Shown here piece after piece: positions 8,923-18,082 of a stretch of 64,000 nucleotides of DNA (the stretch's first letter is position 1; every line of letters starts with the position of its first letter). The notes beneath the pieces were generated by a model. That model saw nothing but the letters and a program-made list of their open reading frames with translations, was not told the origin of the DNA and searched no databases. Source of the stretch: Pontiellaceae bacterium B1224 (GTDB lineage Bacteria; Verrucomicrobiota; Kiritimatiellia; Kiritimatiellales; Pontiellaceae); contig JAROBA010000004.1 of the NCBI GenBank assembly GCA_029432815.1, forward strand, positions 1-64,000, in the 5' to 3' direction. The position numbers and the translations under genes are program-made.

Positions 8923-8996
8923 ACAAAGACTCGAAGAACACAAAGGAGCACGAAGAATCTGCTTTGTGCTTCTTAGAGACCTAAGTGCCTTAGTGT
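8923..8996. repeat. ACACGAAG-family dispersed repeat
   Basis: Degenerate tandem words of the form ACAAAGRCTCGAAG / CACGAAG fill the dprA-aroB gap. Related stretches occur at about 7336-7360, 7757-7785, 25093-25136, 48529-48565, 48841-48872 and 55659-55680. Confidence 0.5.
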
Positions 8997-10082
8997 TCAC
9001 AATTCGTTCCAAAGAGTTTCCATTAGGTCTTCAGGGATTTCGTTGCCGATGCTGGATTTTCCGATTTCAGAGACGAGCACAAATTTGGGCATGCCGCCGA
9101 CCGTCTTTTTATCGACCGACAACGCTTCGCGCAGCGCGGGCCATTCGAGGCCGGGCGCCGTGACCGGGAGTTCCAATGCCTGGAAAATATGTTCGATGCG
9201 TTCGACTTCCGGTTGCGAGAGCCCAGTCCGTTCGGCCGAAGCGCGGGCGGCATAGACGGAACCAATGGCCACCGCCTCCCCGTGCACATATTGACCGTAG
9301 CCGGCGACATTTTCGATGGCGTGCCCGACGGTATGGCCGAAGTTCAGAATGGCACGGAGCCCGCCCTCGCGTTCGTCCTGCGCCACCACATCGGCCTTCA
9401 CTTCGCAGCTACGACCGACCATTTTGGCGAGCAGCTCGGCGTTGTTCACATCGGCGAGGCCTTCAATATTTTCTTCCAAGGTTTGGAAAAATTCCGCGTC
9501 GTAGATGATGCCGTATTTAACAACTTCCGCCAGACCGGCCGCATATTCGCGCGGCGGCAGCGTTTTGAGGGTGTCGAGATCGGCCAGCACCAGTTGCGGT
9601 TGATAGAATGCACCGACGAGGTTTTTCCCCTCGGGAATATTCACGCCGGTTTTTCCGCCGACGGAGCTGTCGACCATCGAAAGCAACGAGGTTGGAACCT
9701 GCACGAAGTCTATTCCTCTTAAGTAGGTCGCGGCTACGAAACCGGCCAGATCGCCGATCACCCCGCCACCGAGCGCTACGATGAAGGAATGCCGATCAAG
9801 CCCGGCCTTCACGCATTCGCTCTGCAGCGCGAAAACATTTTCGCCGCATTTCGTCGGTTCACCGGGAGGCATCGTGACGATGCTCACGGAATGGCCGGCT
9901 TTTTCCAAGGATTGGAAAACGGTTTTCGCATAGAGCGCGCCGACGTTTTCATCGGTAATGATTAAACAGTTGCCTTTGAGCCCGACCTCGGAGCAAAGAG
10001 CGCCGATCCGGTCCAAAATTCCCGCTCCGATCAGGATGTTGTAGGAGCGATCGCCTAGATTTACTGGTACGTCGTATAACAT
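8997..10082 (-). CDS. aroB: 3-dehydroquinate synthase
   Basis: 361 residues from ATG 10082. It converts DAHP to 3-dehydroquinate, step two of the shikimate pathway, using NAD+ and a divalent metal. The NAD-binding loop GGGVIGDLAGF, the VPTSLLSMVDSSVGGKTG segment and the metal ligands in NFGHTVGHAIE and HGEAVAIG are all present. Other shikimate genes are not nearby. The gene holds three exact copies of the 15-bp palindrome, read as FQALE, FQTLE and FQSLE (9171, 9474, 9903), all in surface-helix positions outside the active-site motifs. Confidence 0.97.
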   Translation of the reverse strand: MLYDVPVNLGDRSYNILIGAGILDRIGALCSEVGLKGNCLIITDENVGALYAKTVFQSLEKAGHSVSIVTMPPGEPTKCGENVFALQSECVKAGLDRHSFIVALGGGVIGDLAGFVAATYLRGIDFVQVPTSLLSMVDSSVGGKTGVNIPEGKNLVGAFYQPQLVLADLDTLKTLPPREYAAGLAEVVKYGIIYDAEFFQTLEENIEGLADVNNAELLAKMVGRSCEVKADVVAQDEREGGLRAILNFGHTVGHAIENVAGYGQYVHGEAVAIGSVYAARASAERTGLSQPEVERIEHIFQALELPVTAPGLEWPALREALSVDKKTVGGMPKFVLVSEIGKSSIGNEIPEDLMETLWNEL

Positions 10083-10239
10083 AGCTCGGAGTGTGTAGGG
10101 GCTCAAAGGGGGGCAAGTCAACCAAAAAGAGAATCGGAAGATTTTTAAAAGTTTTTAATAGACCGGCCGTCAATTGCATGAAACAAATCGTTAATGGTTG
10201 ATCAAAGTCCGATTAGAACCATTCCATCATGGAGCCTAT

Positions 10240-11274
10240 ATGATTAAAGCCGCATTTTTTACCAACGCCACTGCTGCTTCGGAAATTGAGTTTATGCATC
10301 GCTCTGAGCGAGCTTCGATCCTGGAGCGGGTTTATCCAGCGGATCGAATGCAGCGGATCGCCCGGAATTGTGACCTGTATCCAACGGTCATCACCTCGGA
10401 AAATTTTGATCGCCATCTTCCAGACCTTGGAAATTTGGAAATTATATTCAGCACCTGGGGTATCCCGCATCTATCAAGTAAACAGCTCGCAAAGCTGCCT
10501 TCGTTGAAAGTTCTGTTCTATGCCGCCGGTTCTGTCCAGCGTTTTGCGCCCCCCTTTCTGGGAAACGGGGTCCGGATCGTCAGCGCCCAGGCGGCCAATG
10601 CGGTGCCGGTGGCAGAATTCACGCAGGCCCAGATTATTCTGGCGAATAAAGGTTATTTCCGAAATATCCGTGAATACACAACCCCGTCCATGATATCAAC
10701 CGCCTTCCGGGGAACGGGCAATTTCAACACGACCATTTCCCTGCTTGGCGCCGGAATGATCGGCCGTAAGCTCATCGAGCTGCTGAAACCCTTTCAGCTG
10801 AACGTGCTGGTATTCGACCCCTTCCTTTCAGATACGGATGCGACGGTCCTCAACGTGGAAAAGGTTGAGTTAATGGAAGCTTTTGAAGGTGGTCAGGTGG
10901 TATCCAATCATCTGGCGAACAAGGCCGAAACGGTGGGGATGCTCAAGGCGGCACACTTTTCAGCCATGCCGCCAAACGCGGTTTTCATTAATACCGGGCG
11001 CGGTGCAACGGTTGATGAAAACGGAATGTTCCAGGTCTTCAGCAAACGAACGGACCTCACCGCATTAATTGACGTTACACATCCAGAACCCCCGGAAGAA
11101 AATTCGCCTTATTATCAATTCCCCAACATACAACTCAGCAGCCATATCGCAGGATCGATCAGAAATGAAGTTCCCCGCATGGCCGATCTAGTCATCCAGG
11201 AATTTGAAAACTGGCTGGCCGGAAAACCGCTGCTCCATGAGATGACCCTGGAAAAACTGAAAACGATGGCCTGA
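10240..11274 (+). CDS. NAD-dependent 2-hydroxyacid dehydrogenase family protein
   Basis: 344 residues from ATG 10240, chosen for the GGAG six bases upstream. It is a D-isomer-specific 2-hydroxyacid dehydrogenase (phosphoglycerate dehydrogenase-like): the NAD site is SLLGAGMIGRKLIELL followed by VFDPF, and the catalytic Arg-Glu-His appear as NTGRGATVDE, DVTHPEPP and SSHIAGS. The substrate cannot be read from sequence; paralogues of this type are common near carbohydrate-degradation loci in PVC bacteria. It is transcribed divergently from aroB. Confidence 0.88.
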   Translation: MIKAAFFTNATAASEIEFMHRSERASILERVYPADRMQRIARNCDLYPTVITSENFDRHLPDLGNLEIIFSTWGIPHLSSKQLAKLPSLKVLFYAAGSVQRFAPPFLGNGVRIVSAQAANAVPVAEFTQAQIILANKGYFRNIREYTTPSMISTAFRGTGNFNTTISLLGAGMIGRKLIELLKPFQLNVLVFDPFLSDTDATVLNVEKVELMEAFEGGQVVSNHLANKAETVGMLKAAHFSAMPPNAVFINTGRGATVDENGMFQVFSKRTDLTALIDVTHPEPPEENSPYYQFPNIQLSSHIAGSIRNEVPRMADLVIQEFENWLAGKPLLHEMTLEKLKTMA

Positions 11275-11397
11275 AGCCGTCCCTCGGTTTTAGACGAGTG
11301 AAATACTCACACTTCGGGATTGAACCTGAAAAATCCCACGCCTATATTTTACCCAATTAGTACTAATTCTAACTAACCGAAAATCAGGAGAAATACC

Positions 11398-11562
11398 ATG
11401 AACGTTGATCAGCATCTTAAAGTTGCAACCTGGCACATCGAACAGGCTCGTCTTCACGCCACCGTTGAAGAAGGCCACAAATGCGGATGCCCGCTGAACG
11501 ATGACTATGCAAAAATCATCGAGCAGGTCGAAAGCGGCAACATTGTTGACGAAGGTCATTAA
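11398..11562 (+). CDS. 54-residue small protein with CGC motif
   Basis: A short ORF reading MNVDQHLKVATWHIEQ... to ...GNIVDEGH, preceded by AGGAG at ideal spacing and followed by its own Rho-independent terminator, so it looks like a genuine, monocistronic, well-expressed gene. It is acidic, probably a helical hairpin, with a Cys-Gly-Cys pair in the centre and several histidines. No signal peptide. I do not recognise the family. A metal-binding or redox role is conceivable from CGC but unproven. Confidence 0.75.
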   Translation: MNVDQHLKVATWHIEQARLHATVEEGHKCGCPLNDDYAKIIEQVESGNIVDEGH

Positions 11563-11632
11563 TGATTGTGGCGCGGGCTTTCTTGCCTGCGCACGCTGAA
11601 TAGGCAGACAAGAAAGTCTGCCTCACCAATTT

Positions 11633-11662
11633 AGAACCGCCCATTCAGGCGGTTCTTTTTTT
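11633..11662 (+). terminator. Rho-independent terminator
   Basis: AGAACCGCC-CATTCA-GGCGGTTCT followed by six T. A second strong hairpin without a T-run (GGCAGAC...GTCTGCC, about 11602-11621) lies just before it. Confidence 0.9.
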
Positions 11663-11748
11663 GTGTCTGCATTGTTTTTTACATTCTGATGACAATTCGC
11701 CAGCGCGATTGATCTACGTTACCTTCATCAATCAAATGGAGAAATGTC

Positions 11749-13410
11749 ATGGGAATGGGGAAATGGATCTGCGCGGGGTTGATTCTCGCAAACGTGTGCG
11801 TGGCGAGCGACCTGAGTCAAAAATACGAAAAGGCTTACTTTCTCGAAACCGCCAAGGGGCAGACAGAGGAGGCGCTCGATATCTACCGCGAAATTGCCGC
11901 GACCCCCGCGACGGATGAAAATCGTCAGACGATTATCCAATCTCTGAAACGGATGCTTGCGATTAACGAGGCCGTGGAAAAGAAAAACCAGCGTGCGGGA
12001 AAGCCGGAAAGCAAGATGGAACTCTATCGCCGCGGAGAGAAAAACCTAGCTCGCGGAATGGACATTCTACAGGGAAGCAAGGTGGCTGAGTACTCCGGTG
12101 AAGAAGAAAAACTATTCACGGCGGCGGAGGTTATTTTCAACCAGCTTCTCGTGATGGAACAGGACCAAGGGGAGCCCGGGGTCTCATATACCGACCGCGT
12201 GACCCGCCCCATGGTGCTGAAACAAATCATGGAGATCGCCCACAAAAACGCCAACCTAGAGCGCGTCGCGGAACTTCAGGCCAAACTCATCAAAATGGGA
12301 GAGCCCATCACTTCCGTGATCAGCCATTCTCCCGACAGGAGCGAAGCCGTGCTCTTCCTTCCCAAAGGTCGTCACCTCGTCAGTAATACGTTCGAAACAC
12401 ACGCTCCCAAGGGGGCGCGGGGCAATCTATTGATCAAGGGATCGGGCCGCGACGAATGCGTCATCGAGGGAACGCTCGACCGATCGATGTTCCACGTCAA
12501 ACTCGGGGGAAAAGCCTCCTTCGAATCCCTGACGCTGAAACACCAGCGAGAGAGCGCAAAATCAACCCACTACGGTTGTTATGCGATCTGGGTGGATGGC
12601 GGAAGCGTGATGGCCACCAACTGCGCGTTTGTGGCGCTCGGGAACAACAGCCGCAGCGGGACCTGCGTCCAGGTGGCCGATGTCGGGAAAGCAACGTTCC
12701 GCGATTGTAATTTTCGCGGCTTCAATACGGCCGTCTTTTTGGGTCGCGGCTCAACCGAAGGTCACTTTGAACGCTGCGTCTTCCGCAACGCCCACTCCGG
12801 AATCGACATGGATAATGGCGCAGTATTGACCGTGAATCATTGCATCGTTACGGGTGCCACAAAAACCGGCGTGGCCGGATTTGGTGATAAAATTCGGATT
12901 GCGAATAGCCTGTTCATTGAAAACCGCGAAGGGATTCAGGTGTACAGTGATCGCGCTGAAATTGTCGAAAATGGATTCATCAACAACCAAGAGTATGGGA
13001 TCAAAGTGAACAAAATAAGCGGCGTCGCCATTCGCAACAACATTTTTTCCCATAACCATTGTTTCGCCATCCATGCCTTCGGCGATGGCGACTCGTCGTT
13101 CATCGAGCACAATATCCTCGCGGATAACGGGTGCGATGTGGGTTTAACCGATCGTAAGGAGGGCTTCGCGCCGCTCAATAACACGACCTGGAACGAGGCG
13201 TCGACCGAAGAGCAACTTCGTTTTATAAACATGGGCGAAAAAAATACTTCAGCGGCCCCAAACGCGCCCATCAAAGATCCACAGTTTCAGGATGCGATAA
13301 ACGGCGACTTCACGCCGCTGAATCCGAAAGTCATTGAAGCCGGCCGCGGCCTCAGCGATCCCGCCGTGATCAAAGCGCTTTGGGCGAAATACGCGGAAGC
13401 CGCGAAATGA
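11749..13410 (+). CDS. Secreted parallel beta-helix protein
   Basis: 553 residues with a Sec signal peptide (MGMGKWICAGLILANVCVA) and a GGAGA ribosome site. Residues 25-190 are helical and charged. From about residue 240 there are parallel beta-helix (PbH1) rungs, with repeated patterns such as FRDCNFRGFNTAVF, HFERCVFRNAHSGI, TVNHCIVTGATKTG and VIENGF/AIRNNIFSHN. This is the right-handed beta-helix seen in pectate-lyase-like and other polysaccharide-acting or structural exported proteins; no catalytic residues can be assigned. It is upstream of a two-component pair and may be co-transcribed with it. Confidence 0.85.
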   Translation: MGMGKWICAGLILANVCVASDLSQKYEKAYFLETAKGQTEEALDIYREIAATPATDENRQTIIQSLKRMLAINEAVEKKNQRAGKPESKMELYRRGEKNLARGMDILQGSKVAEYSGEEEKLFTAAEVIFNQLLVMEQDQGEPGVSYTDRVTRPMVLKQIMEIAHKNANLERVAELQAKLIKMGEPITSVISHSPDRSEAVLFLPKGRHLVSNTFETHAPKGARGNLLIKGSGRDECVIEGTLDRSMFHVKLGGKASFESLTLKHQRESAKSTHYGCYAIWVDGGSVMATNCAFVALGNNSRSGTCVQVADVGKATFRDCNFRGFNTAVFLGRGSTEGHFERCVFRNAHSGIDMDNGAVLTVNHCIVTGATKTGVAGFGDKIRIANSLFIENREGIQVYSDRAEIVENGFINNQEYGIKVNKISGVAIRNNIFSHNHCFAIHAFGDGDSSFIEHNILADNGCDVGLTDRKEGFAPLNNTTWNEASTEEQLRFINMGEKNTSAAPNAPIKDPQFQDAINGDFTPLNPKVIEAGRGLSDPAVIKALWAKYAEAAK

Positions 13411-13462
13411 TCACTCAAATCCGCGCGAAATTGGAGGGACGGGCTCTGTCCCGCCCCAAACC

Positions 13463-15115
13463 ATGACCTCGGCGCGGACATCCTATTTAACCGCGGGCGG
13501 ATTGGTGGTTTTGCTGATCGGGCTTTTCGCCGCGATTTTCTCGCTGAACGCGCGGCACTATCAAACCGCGCTGAGCAACGCGGAGAGCGCGGTGGCCAAG
13601 GCGCTTGACGAACAGCGCGATCTTTTGTTGAGCCAGCTGGATCGCGAGGAAACCCGCGCCTTCGCCCTGATGGGAACGGAGCGGATTTTCGACGCGGATC
13701 TCTTTCAATTGCATGAAGGTCGCTTTCTGCCGGCGAGTCTCGCGGACGGATTCACGCACACGGTTTCGCGACCCGACGCGAACGCGGCGTTTAAAAAAGG
13801 CGTCGCCCTTTTGCCCGCGAAAGACGCGCTTCCCTTTTTCGAAATCGCGGCGCGCGCGGCGCCGGAAAACAGCGCGGATTGGTATCAAAAAATAAGCGCG
13901 CTGTTCAACGTGCTGGATTTCAGAACGGATCCTTCCGTGGCGAGCCAGATTCTTTTCGCGCTCGAACAATCCCGCGACGCGCTTTCCGCCTCCAGAAAGG
14001 CGTTTTTCCGCGGCCTGTTGGAGGAGCGCTTTCCCGATATAACGCGCATTGAAACGCGGCAAAACGAATTGCTAAAAACCGCGGAACGCTTGAACGCGGA
14101 CGTGGTGGTGAAAAAAGGCGCGTTCCGCGTCGCGGTGGGCGACGAAATTCTCGCGGTCGGAAACAACGGCGTCGCGGTTTTATACGCGCCGGACTTTGGC
14201 GCGTCCAACGCCGCAGCGCTCTCGTTCACCCCGAAGGGAATTCATCGCGAGCTCCTGCCCGGGCTATATATCACCGCGTCAAAAACCGCGTTGGATGAAG
14301 AAAAGCGACGGCTCGCGCATCAATACCAGGCGGGCAACATCACACTCACGATCATGGCAGCTCTGGGTGCGTTGCTTTGCGTGGGACTAGGCGTCACGTT
14401 TCTCCATCAGCGAAAGCTCAACGCCATGCGGACGCGGTTCATCGCCACCGTCTCCCACGAACTGCGCACCCCGCTTTCGTTGATCCGCTTGCACGCTGAG
14501 ACACTGGCACATGGCCGGGTTCCGTCGGGAAAAGAGAACGACTATCACCAGACCATTCTCACGGAAACGGATCGGCTGACAGGGATCGTGAATAACGTGC
14601 TCGATTTTTCCAGGATGGAGCGCGACAAACTGCAGGTTCATCTCGAAACGACCAGCCTATCCGAACTCACTGCGCGCGTCGCCGATTCGTTCCGCGACCG
14701 GTTGCGAGAGGATCAGATCGAACTGGAGCGGAATATCGCGGCAGATGTTTCCGGGCTCGTCGATCCGCTCGCGTATTCGCAGGTCGTCTTCAACCTGCTC
14801 GACAATGCCATCAAATATTCCGACGGTGCAAAATCCATCCGGATCGGGCTGGAAGTTTCCAATGGTTGGAATATTCTGACGGTCGAGGATCAGGGAATCG
14901 GAATTCCAAACAAACTGAAGAAGCATGTCTTCAATGAGTTTGTGCGGTCGGACGACCGCAAGGTGACCGCGCGGCGCGGAAGCGGCATTGGCCTGAACGT
15001 TGCGAAGCGGCTGGTTGAAAAAATGAATGGAACCATTGAGGTGGCAGACAACAAACCGAAGGGCTCGATTTTCACCGTCATACTGAAGTCTGCGAATGGC
15101 AAGATCATGGAATGA
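13463..15115 (+). CDS. Membrane sensor histidine kinase
   Basis: 550 residues. Transmembrane helices at about 11-29 and 292-313 enclose a periplasmic sensor of about 260 residues without a recognised domain. A cytoplasmic HisKA follows, with phospho-acceptor H332 (SHELRTP), then an HATPase_c domain with NLLDNAIKYS (N box), DQGIGIP (G1) and GSGIGL (G2). The sensor half is written almost wholly with GCG alanine codons, unlike the kinase half and the neighbouring genes; the change lies near 14340. No good ribosome site precedes ATG 13463; a hairpin-forming GGGAC...GTCCC sequence sits directly upstream. Its partner regulator follows 70 bp downstream. Confidence 0.9.
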   Translation: MTSARTSYLTAGGLVVLLIGLFAAIFSLNARHYQTALSNAESAVAKALDEQRDLLLSQLDREETRAFALMGTERIFDADLFQLHEGRFLPASLADGFTHTVSRPDANAAFKKGVALLPAKDALPFFEIAARAAPENSADWYQKISALFNVLDFRTDPSVASQILFALEQSRDALSASRKAFFRGLLEERFPDITRIETRQNELLKTAERLNADVVVKKGAFRVAVGDEILAVGNNGVAVLYAPDFGASNAAALSFTPKGIHRELLPGLYITASKTALDEEKRRLAHQYQAGNITLTIMAALGALLCVGLGVTFLHQRKLNAMRTRFIATVSHELRTPLSLIRLHAETLAHGRVPSGKENDYHQTILTETDRLTGIVNNVLDFSRMERDKLQVHLETTSLSELTARVADSFRDRLREDQIELERNIAADVSGLVDPLAYSQVVFNLLDNAIKYSDGAKSIRIGLEVSNGWNILTVEDQGIGIPNKLKKHVFNEFVRSDDRKVTARRGSGIGLNVAKRLVEKMNGTIEVADNKPKGSIFTVILKSANGKIME

Positions 15116-15172
15116 CAGGATTATTTAATCGGCGGAGCGGAATGATCCTGTCATCCAATAATCCTGTCTTAA
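15115..15172. repeat. ACAGGATTA-family dispersed repeat
   Basis: GACAGGATTA at one end and two copies of ATCCTGTC at the other, partly self-complementary. A related copy lies at about 17157-17212 behind folC. It fills the gap between the kinase and the regulator. Confidence 0.5.
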
Positions 15173-15185
15173 ACTAAAGGGTGTT

Positions 15186-15860
15186 ATGAAACTGCTGGTG
15201 GTTGATGACGAAAAAGCGATGGCCAATGCCATTCGTGACAATCTTGCATTTGAGGGCTTTCAGGTGGACGTGGCCTACGGCGGCCGATCCGCGCTCGACA
15301 CCCTGCTCTCGGAAAAATATGCACTGGTTATCCTCGATATAATGATGCCGGACATCGACGGTTTCGAAGTCCTTTCCAGCCTTCGGAATAACAAAGATCA
15401 AACCCCCGTCATCTTCCTGACCGCCCGGTCGGCCGAGGCGGACAAACTACGCGGACTGGGACTGGGCGCAGACGATTATGTGGTAAAGCCCTTCAGCATT
15501 CTTGAACTGATTGCCCGCGTAAAAGCCGTACTCGGCCGAACCGCTCCCGGCGGCGAGTTCCAAACATTGGAAATTGGAAACACAACGATTGATTTCACCA
15601 CGCTAACGGCAACGATCGGTCAGGAGGAAAAGGAACTGAGCCGCTACGAAGCCGACATTCTTCGGGTGCTCATGGCCAACCCCGGTCGCATTTTTTCGCG
15701 CGACGATATTCTCAACGCGGTCTGGGGCATCAATGCCTTTCCCTCCAACCGCACCATCGACAACTACATCGTCAAACTGCGCCAGAAAATCGAGACGGAC
15801 CCCAAGAACCCGCAATACCTGATTTCGGTTTATGGCATGGGGTATAAGTTCGTTGGATGA
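15186..15860 (+). CDS. OmpR/PhoB-family response regulator
   Basis: 224 residues: receiver domain with acidic pair D7/D8, phospho-acceptor D51 (LVILDIMMPD), T79 and K101 (VVKPF), then a winged-helix DNA-binding domain (about 125-224) ending in RQKIETDPKNPQYLISVYGMGYKF. It should be phosphorylated by the kinase just upstream; its targets are unknown. It contains one in-frame palindrome copy (FQTLE, 15558-15572) in the inter-domain linker. Confidence 0.93.
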   Translation: MKLLVVDDEKAMANAIRDNLAFEGFQVDVAYGGRSALDTLLSEKYALVILDIMMPDIDGFEVLSSLRNNKDQTPVIFLTARSAEADKLRGLGLGADDYVVKPFSILELIARVKAVLGRTAPGGEFQTLEIGNTTIDFTTLTATIGQEEKELSRYEADILRVLMANPGRIFSRDDILNAVWGINAFPSNRTIDNYIVKLRQKIETDPKNPQYLISVYGMGYKFVG

Positions 15861-15912
15861 AGCTCCAGCTTCGTCTGCGCACGGCGGGAAGGACGAAGCG
15901 GGAGCTTCATCC
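15855..15912. terminator. Hairpin between two convergent genes
   Basis: GGATGAAGCTCC-A-GCTTCGTC pairs with GACGAAGC-G-GGAGCTTCATCC around a 16-nt loop. It fills exactly the space between the regulator's stop and the stop of folC. There is no T-run on either strand, so it is a stabilising or bidirectional structure rather than a classical terminator. Confidence 0.6.
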
Positions 15913-17156
15913 TACTTTTCCAACATCTGCTTCAGATAGAGCGACCCAGTGATGATGATCAATCGGTCCGGATCGTCGGCCCATTGTTTTGCGGAGTTCC
16001 AAACCTTGGAAACGTCGGCGGGCTCGGCATCGATTCCGGCCACCTGACACTGCAGTGCGGCCTGCTCGGCGGTGGTGCCGCGCGGCGCATCAATCCCGAT
16101 GGTCCAGGCTTTGGAAACGAAGGACTGGATGGACCGCAGGAACTCAACCGAATCTTTATCGTCGAGAAATCCGAAAATAAATCCGATCTGTTTTCGGGGA
16201 TAAAGTTCTTTCAGCGTTTTTGCCATCGCCCGTCCGGCGGACGGATTGTGTGCGCCGTCGAGAATGATCAGCGGATCGGTTTCCAATGTTTGGAAACGCG
16301 CGGCCCACTCCACCGACTCCAGCCCTTTTTTAAATTCAAGCTCCACCTCCAGCATGTCGGCCAGCACTTCCAGAGCGGCCACGGCCAGCGCGCAGTTTTC
16401 GCGCTGGCATTCGCCGAGGAGCGGCAGATTGATCGGCGGAAAGCTTTGCGAGTGCGTTTCAATTTTAAGCTTCTGGGGCTCGCCGATTTTATTCACTGAA
16501 ACCGCTTCGGCACTTCCAATGATTGGAACACCGGATTTTTGCAGCTCGGCCATTGCAGCGTCGACCTGCGGGGCGGAAACCACGGGGCGGCCGGGTTTAA
16601 TGATCCCGGCTTTTTCTGATGCGATTTCTTCAAGGGTGTCGCCCAGAAAGTTGGTGTGGTCGATATCGATGTGCGTGATGACGGAGATCAGTGGAATGAC
16701 GACATTCGTGGCGTCCCAGCGCCCGCCCATGCCGGTTTCGATGATGGCAATATCGACCGCTTCGTCGGCAAAATATTGAAAGGCCAGCGCTGTGGAAATT
16801 TCGAAAAAGGTCGCGCCGCGCAGACCGGTCGATGCTTCCACTTCGTCGGCCGTTTTTTCCAAGGTCTGGATATAGCCGTTCAGTTTATCTTCGGGAATTT
16901 CCTGTCCGTTGACTCGAAAGCGCTCGGAAAAGTTGATCAAGTGCGGCGAGGTGTAGAGCCCGGTTTTAAAGCCGGATGCACGCAGCACCGATTCGAGCAT
17001 GGCGCAGACAGAACCTTTGCCGTTGGTTCCGGCCACATGAATGACCGCAAGCCTTTGATGCGGATTTTTCAATGCCTGGAGCAGCGCTTTGGTTACCTCA
17101 AGACCGGGTTTAATCCCTGCCGTGGTTCTCGCGAACAGCTTATCAAAAGGATTCAT
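15912..17156 (-). CDS. folC: Folylpolyglutamate / dihydrofolate synthase
   Basis: 414 residues, a Mur-ligase-fold enzyme that makes dihydrofolate and adds glutamate tails to folates. The ATP loop is HVAGTNGKGS (GTNGKGS at 43-49), followed by YTSPHLINFSERF, ETGMGGRWDATN, THIDIDHTNFLGDTLEEIA and, in the C-terminal domain, LDGAHNP. It contains three exact and two one-mismatch copies of the 15-bp palindrome, the highest density in the window, read in different phases (VSKVWN, FQTLE, VPIIG, IQTLE). Confidence 0.95.
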   Translation of the reverse strand: MNPFDKLFARTTAGIKPGLEVTKALLQALKNPHQRLAVIHVAGTNGKGSVCAMLESVLRASGFKTGLYTSPHLINFSERFRVNGQEIPEDKLNGYIQTLEKTADEVEASTGLRGATFFEISTALAFQYFADEAVDIAIIETGMGGRWDATNVVIPLISVITHIDIDHTNFLGDTLEEIASEKAGIIKPGRPVVSAPQVDAAMAELQKSGVPIIGSAEAVSVNKIGEPQKLKIETHSQSFPPINLPLLGECQRENCALAVAALEVLADMLEVELEFKKGLESVEWAARFQTLETDPLIILDGAHNPSAGRAMAKTLKELYPRKQIGFIFGFLDDKDSVEFLRSIQSFVSKAWTIGIDAPRGTTAEQAALQCQVAGIDAEPADVSKVWNSAKQWADDPDRLIIITGSLYLKQMLEK

Positions 17157-17217
17157 GGACAGGATTATGAGATGACAGGATTATTAAACGAGGAATATGA
17201 TCCTGTCTTTAAAAATT

Positions 17218-18066
17218 CTATTTGTCGCAGAGGTAGTCGAGGATGAGGGACATCTGCTCGCGAAGTTCGCTTCGCGGGATGACTTTATCGATCAGGCCAT
17301 GTTCCTGCAGGAATTCCGAACGCTGGAAACCTTCCGGCAGATCCTGCTGGGTGGTTTCTTTGATGACACGAGCACCGGCAAAACCGATGAGCGCTTCCGG
17401 CTCAGCGACAATCAAATCGCCGAGGGTGGCAAAGGATGCCATCACGCCGGCCATCGTCGGGTGGGTTAGAATTGGAATATAAGGCAGACCGGCTTCCGCA
17501 TGGCGGGCCAGTGCGGCGGAGGTTTTTGCCATCTGCATCAGGCTGAGCATTCCTTCATACATCCGGGCACCACCGGAAGCACAGGCCAGCAGCACAGGGC
17601 GTTTTTCTTTTGTACAACGTTCAATCAGATAGGTGATACGTTCACCGACCACGCTGCCCATACTGGCACCGAGGAAGGAGAAATCCATGACCCCCAGACC
17701 AATATCACGGCCATTGAGCTTGCAGCCACCAACGGTGACCGCATCGTCCCAACCGGATTTTGACTGATTGGCTTCGAGCTTCTGAACATACGACTGCATC
17801 CCGGTGAACCCGAGCGCATCGACCGATTTAATATTTCCGGCCCACTCTTCAAACGTTCCCGGATCGGAGAGCAGATCAATACGCGCCTGCCGCGGTAAGG
17901 TGAAATGGTGGTTACATTTTGTACAGACCTCCAGATTAGCAGCAACCTCTTCCTTATAAACAACCTCTCCGCAGGAAGGGCATTTCATCCAGAGTCCATC
18001 CGGTACATCGCGCTTCTTCACCGTTATGGTTGAGTAATTCTTTTTACTGCTGCCAAACAAAGCCAT
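17218..18066 (-). CDS. accD: Acetyl-CoA carboxylase carboxyltransferase beta subunit
   Basis: 282 residues. It carries the N-terminal Cys4 zinc ribbon (C29, C32, C48, C51) and the carboxyltransferase core with SFLGASMGSVVGE, ACASGGARMYEG, THPTMAGVMASFA and IGFAGARVI. With AccA (not in this window) it moves carboxybiotin's CO2 to acetyl-CoA in the first step of fatty-acid synthesis. It lies between folC and comF; accD-folC pairing is common in bacteria. Confidence 0.97.
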   Translation of the reverse strand: MALFGSSKKNYSTITVKKRDVPDGLWMKCPSCGEVVYKEEVAANLEVCTKCNHHFTLPRQARIDLLSDPGTFEEWAGNIKSVDALGFTGMQSYVQKLEANQSKSGWDDAVTVGGCKLNGRDIGLGVMDFSFLGASMGSVVGERITYLIERCTKEKRPVLLACASGGARMYEGMLSLMQMAKTSAALARHAEAGLPYIPILTHPTMAGVMASFATLGDLIVAEPEALIGFAGARVIKETTQQDLPEGFQRSEFLQEHGLIDKVIPRSELREQMSLILDYLCDK

Positions 18067-18082
18067 AATTAAACCCTCATCG

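Noticed and set aside
8910-8951. Longer N-terminus of DprA
   Set aside because: The extra 14 codons are translated ACACGAAG-type repeat and have no homologous character.
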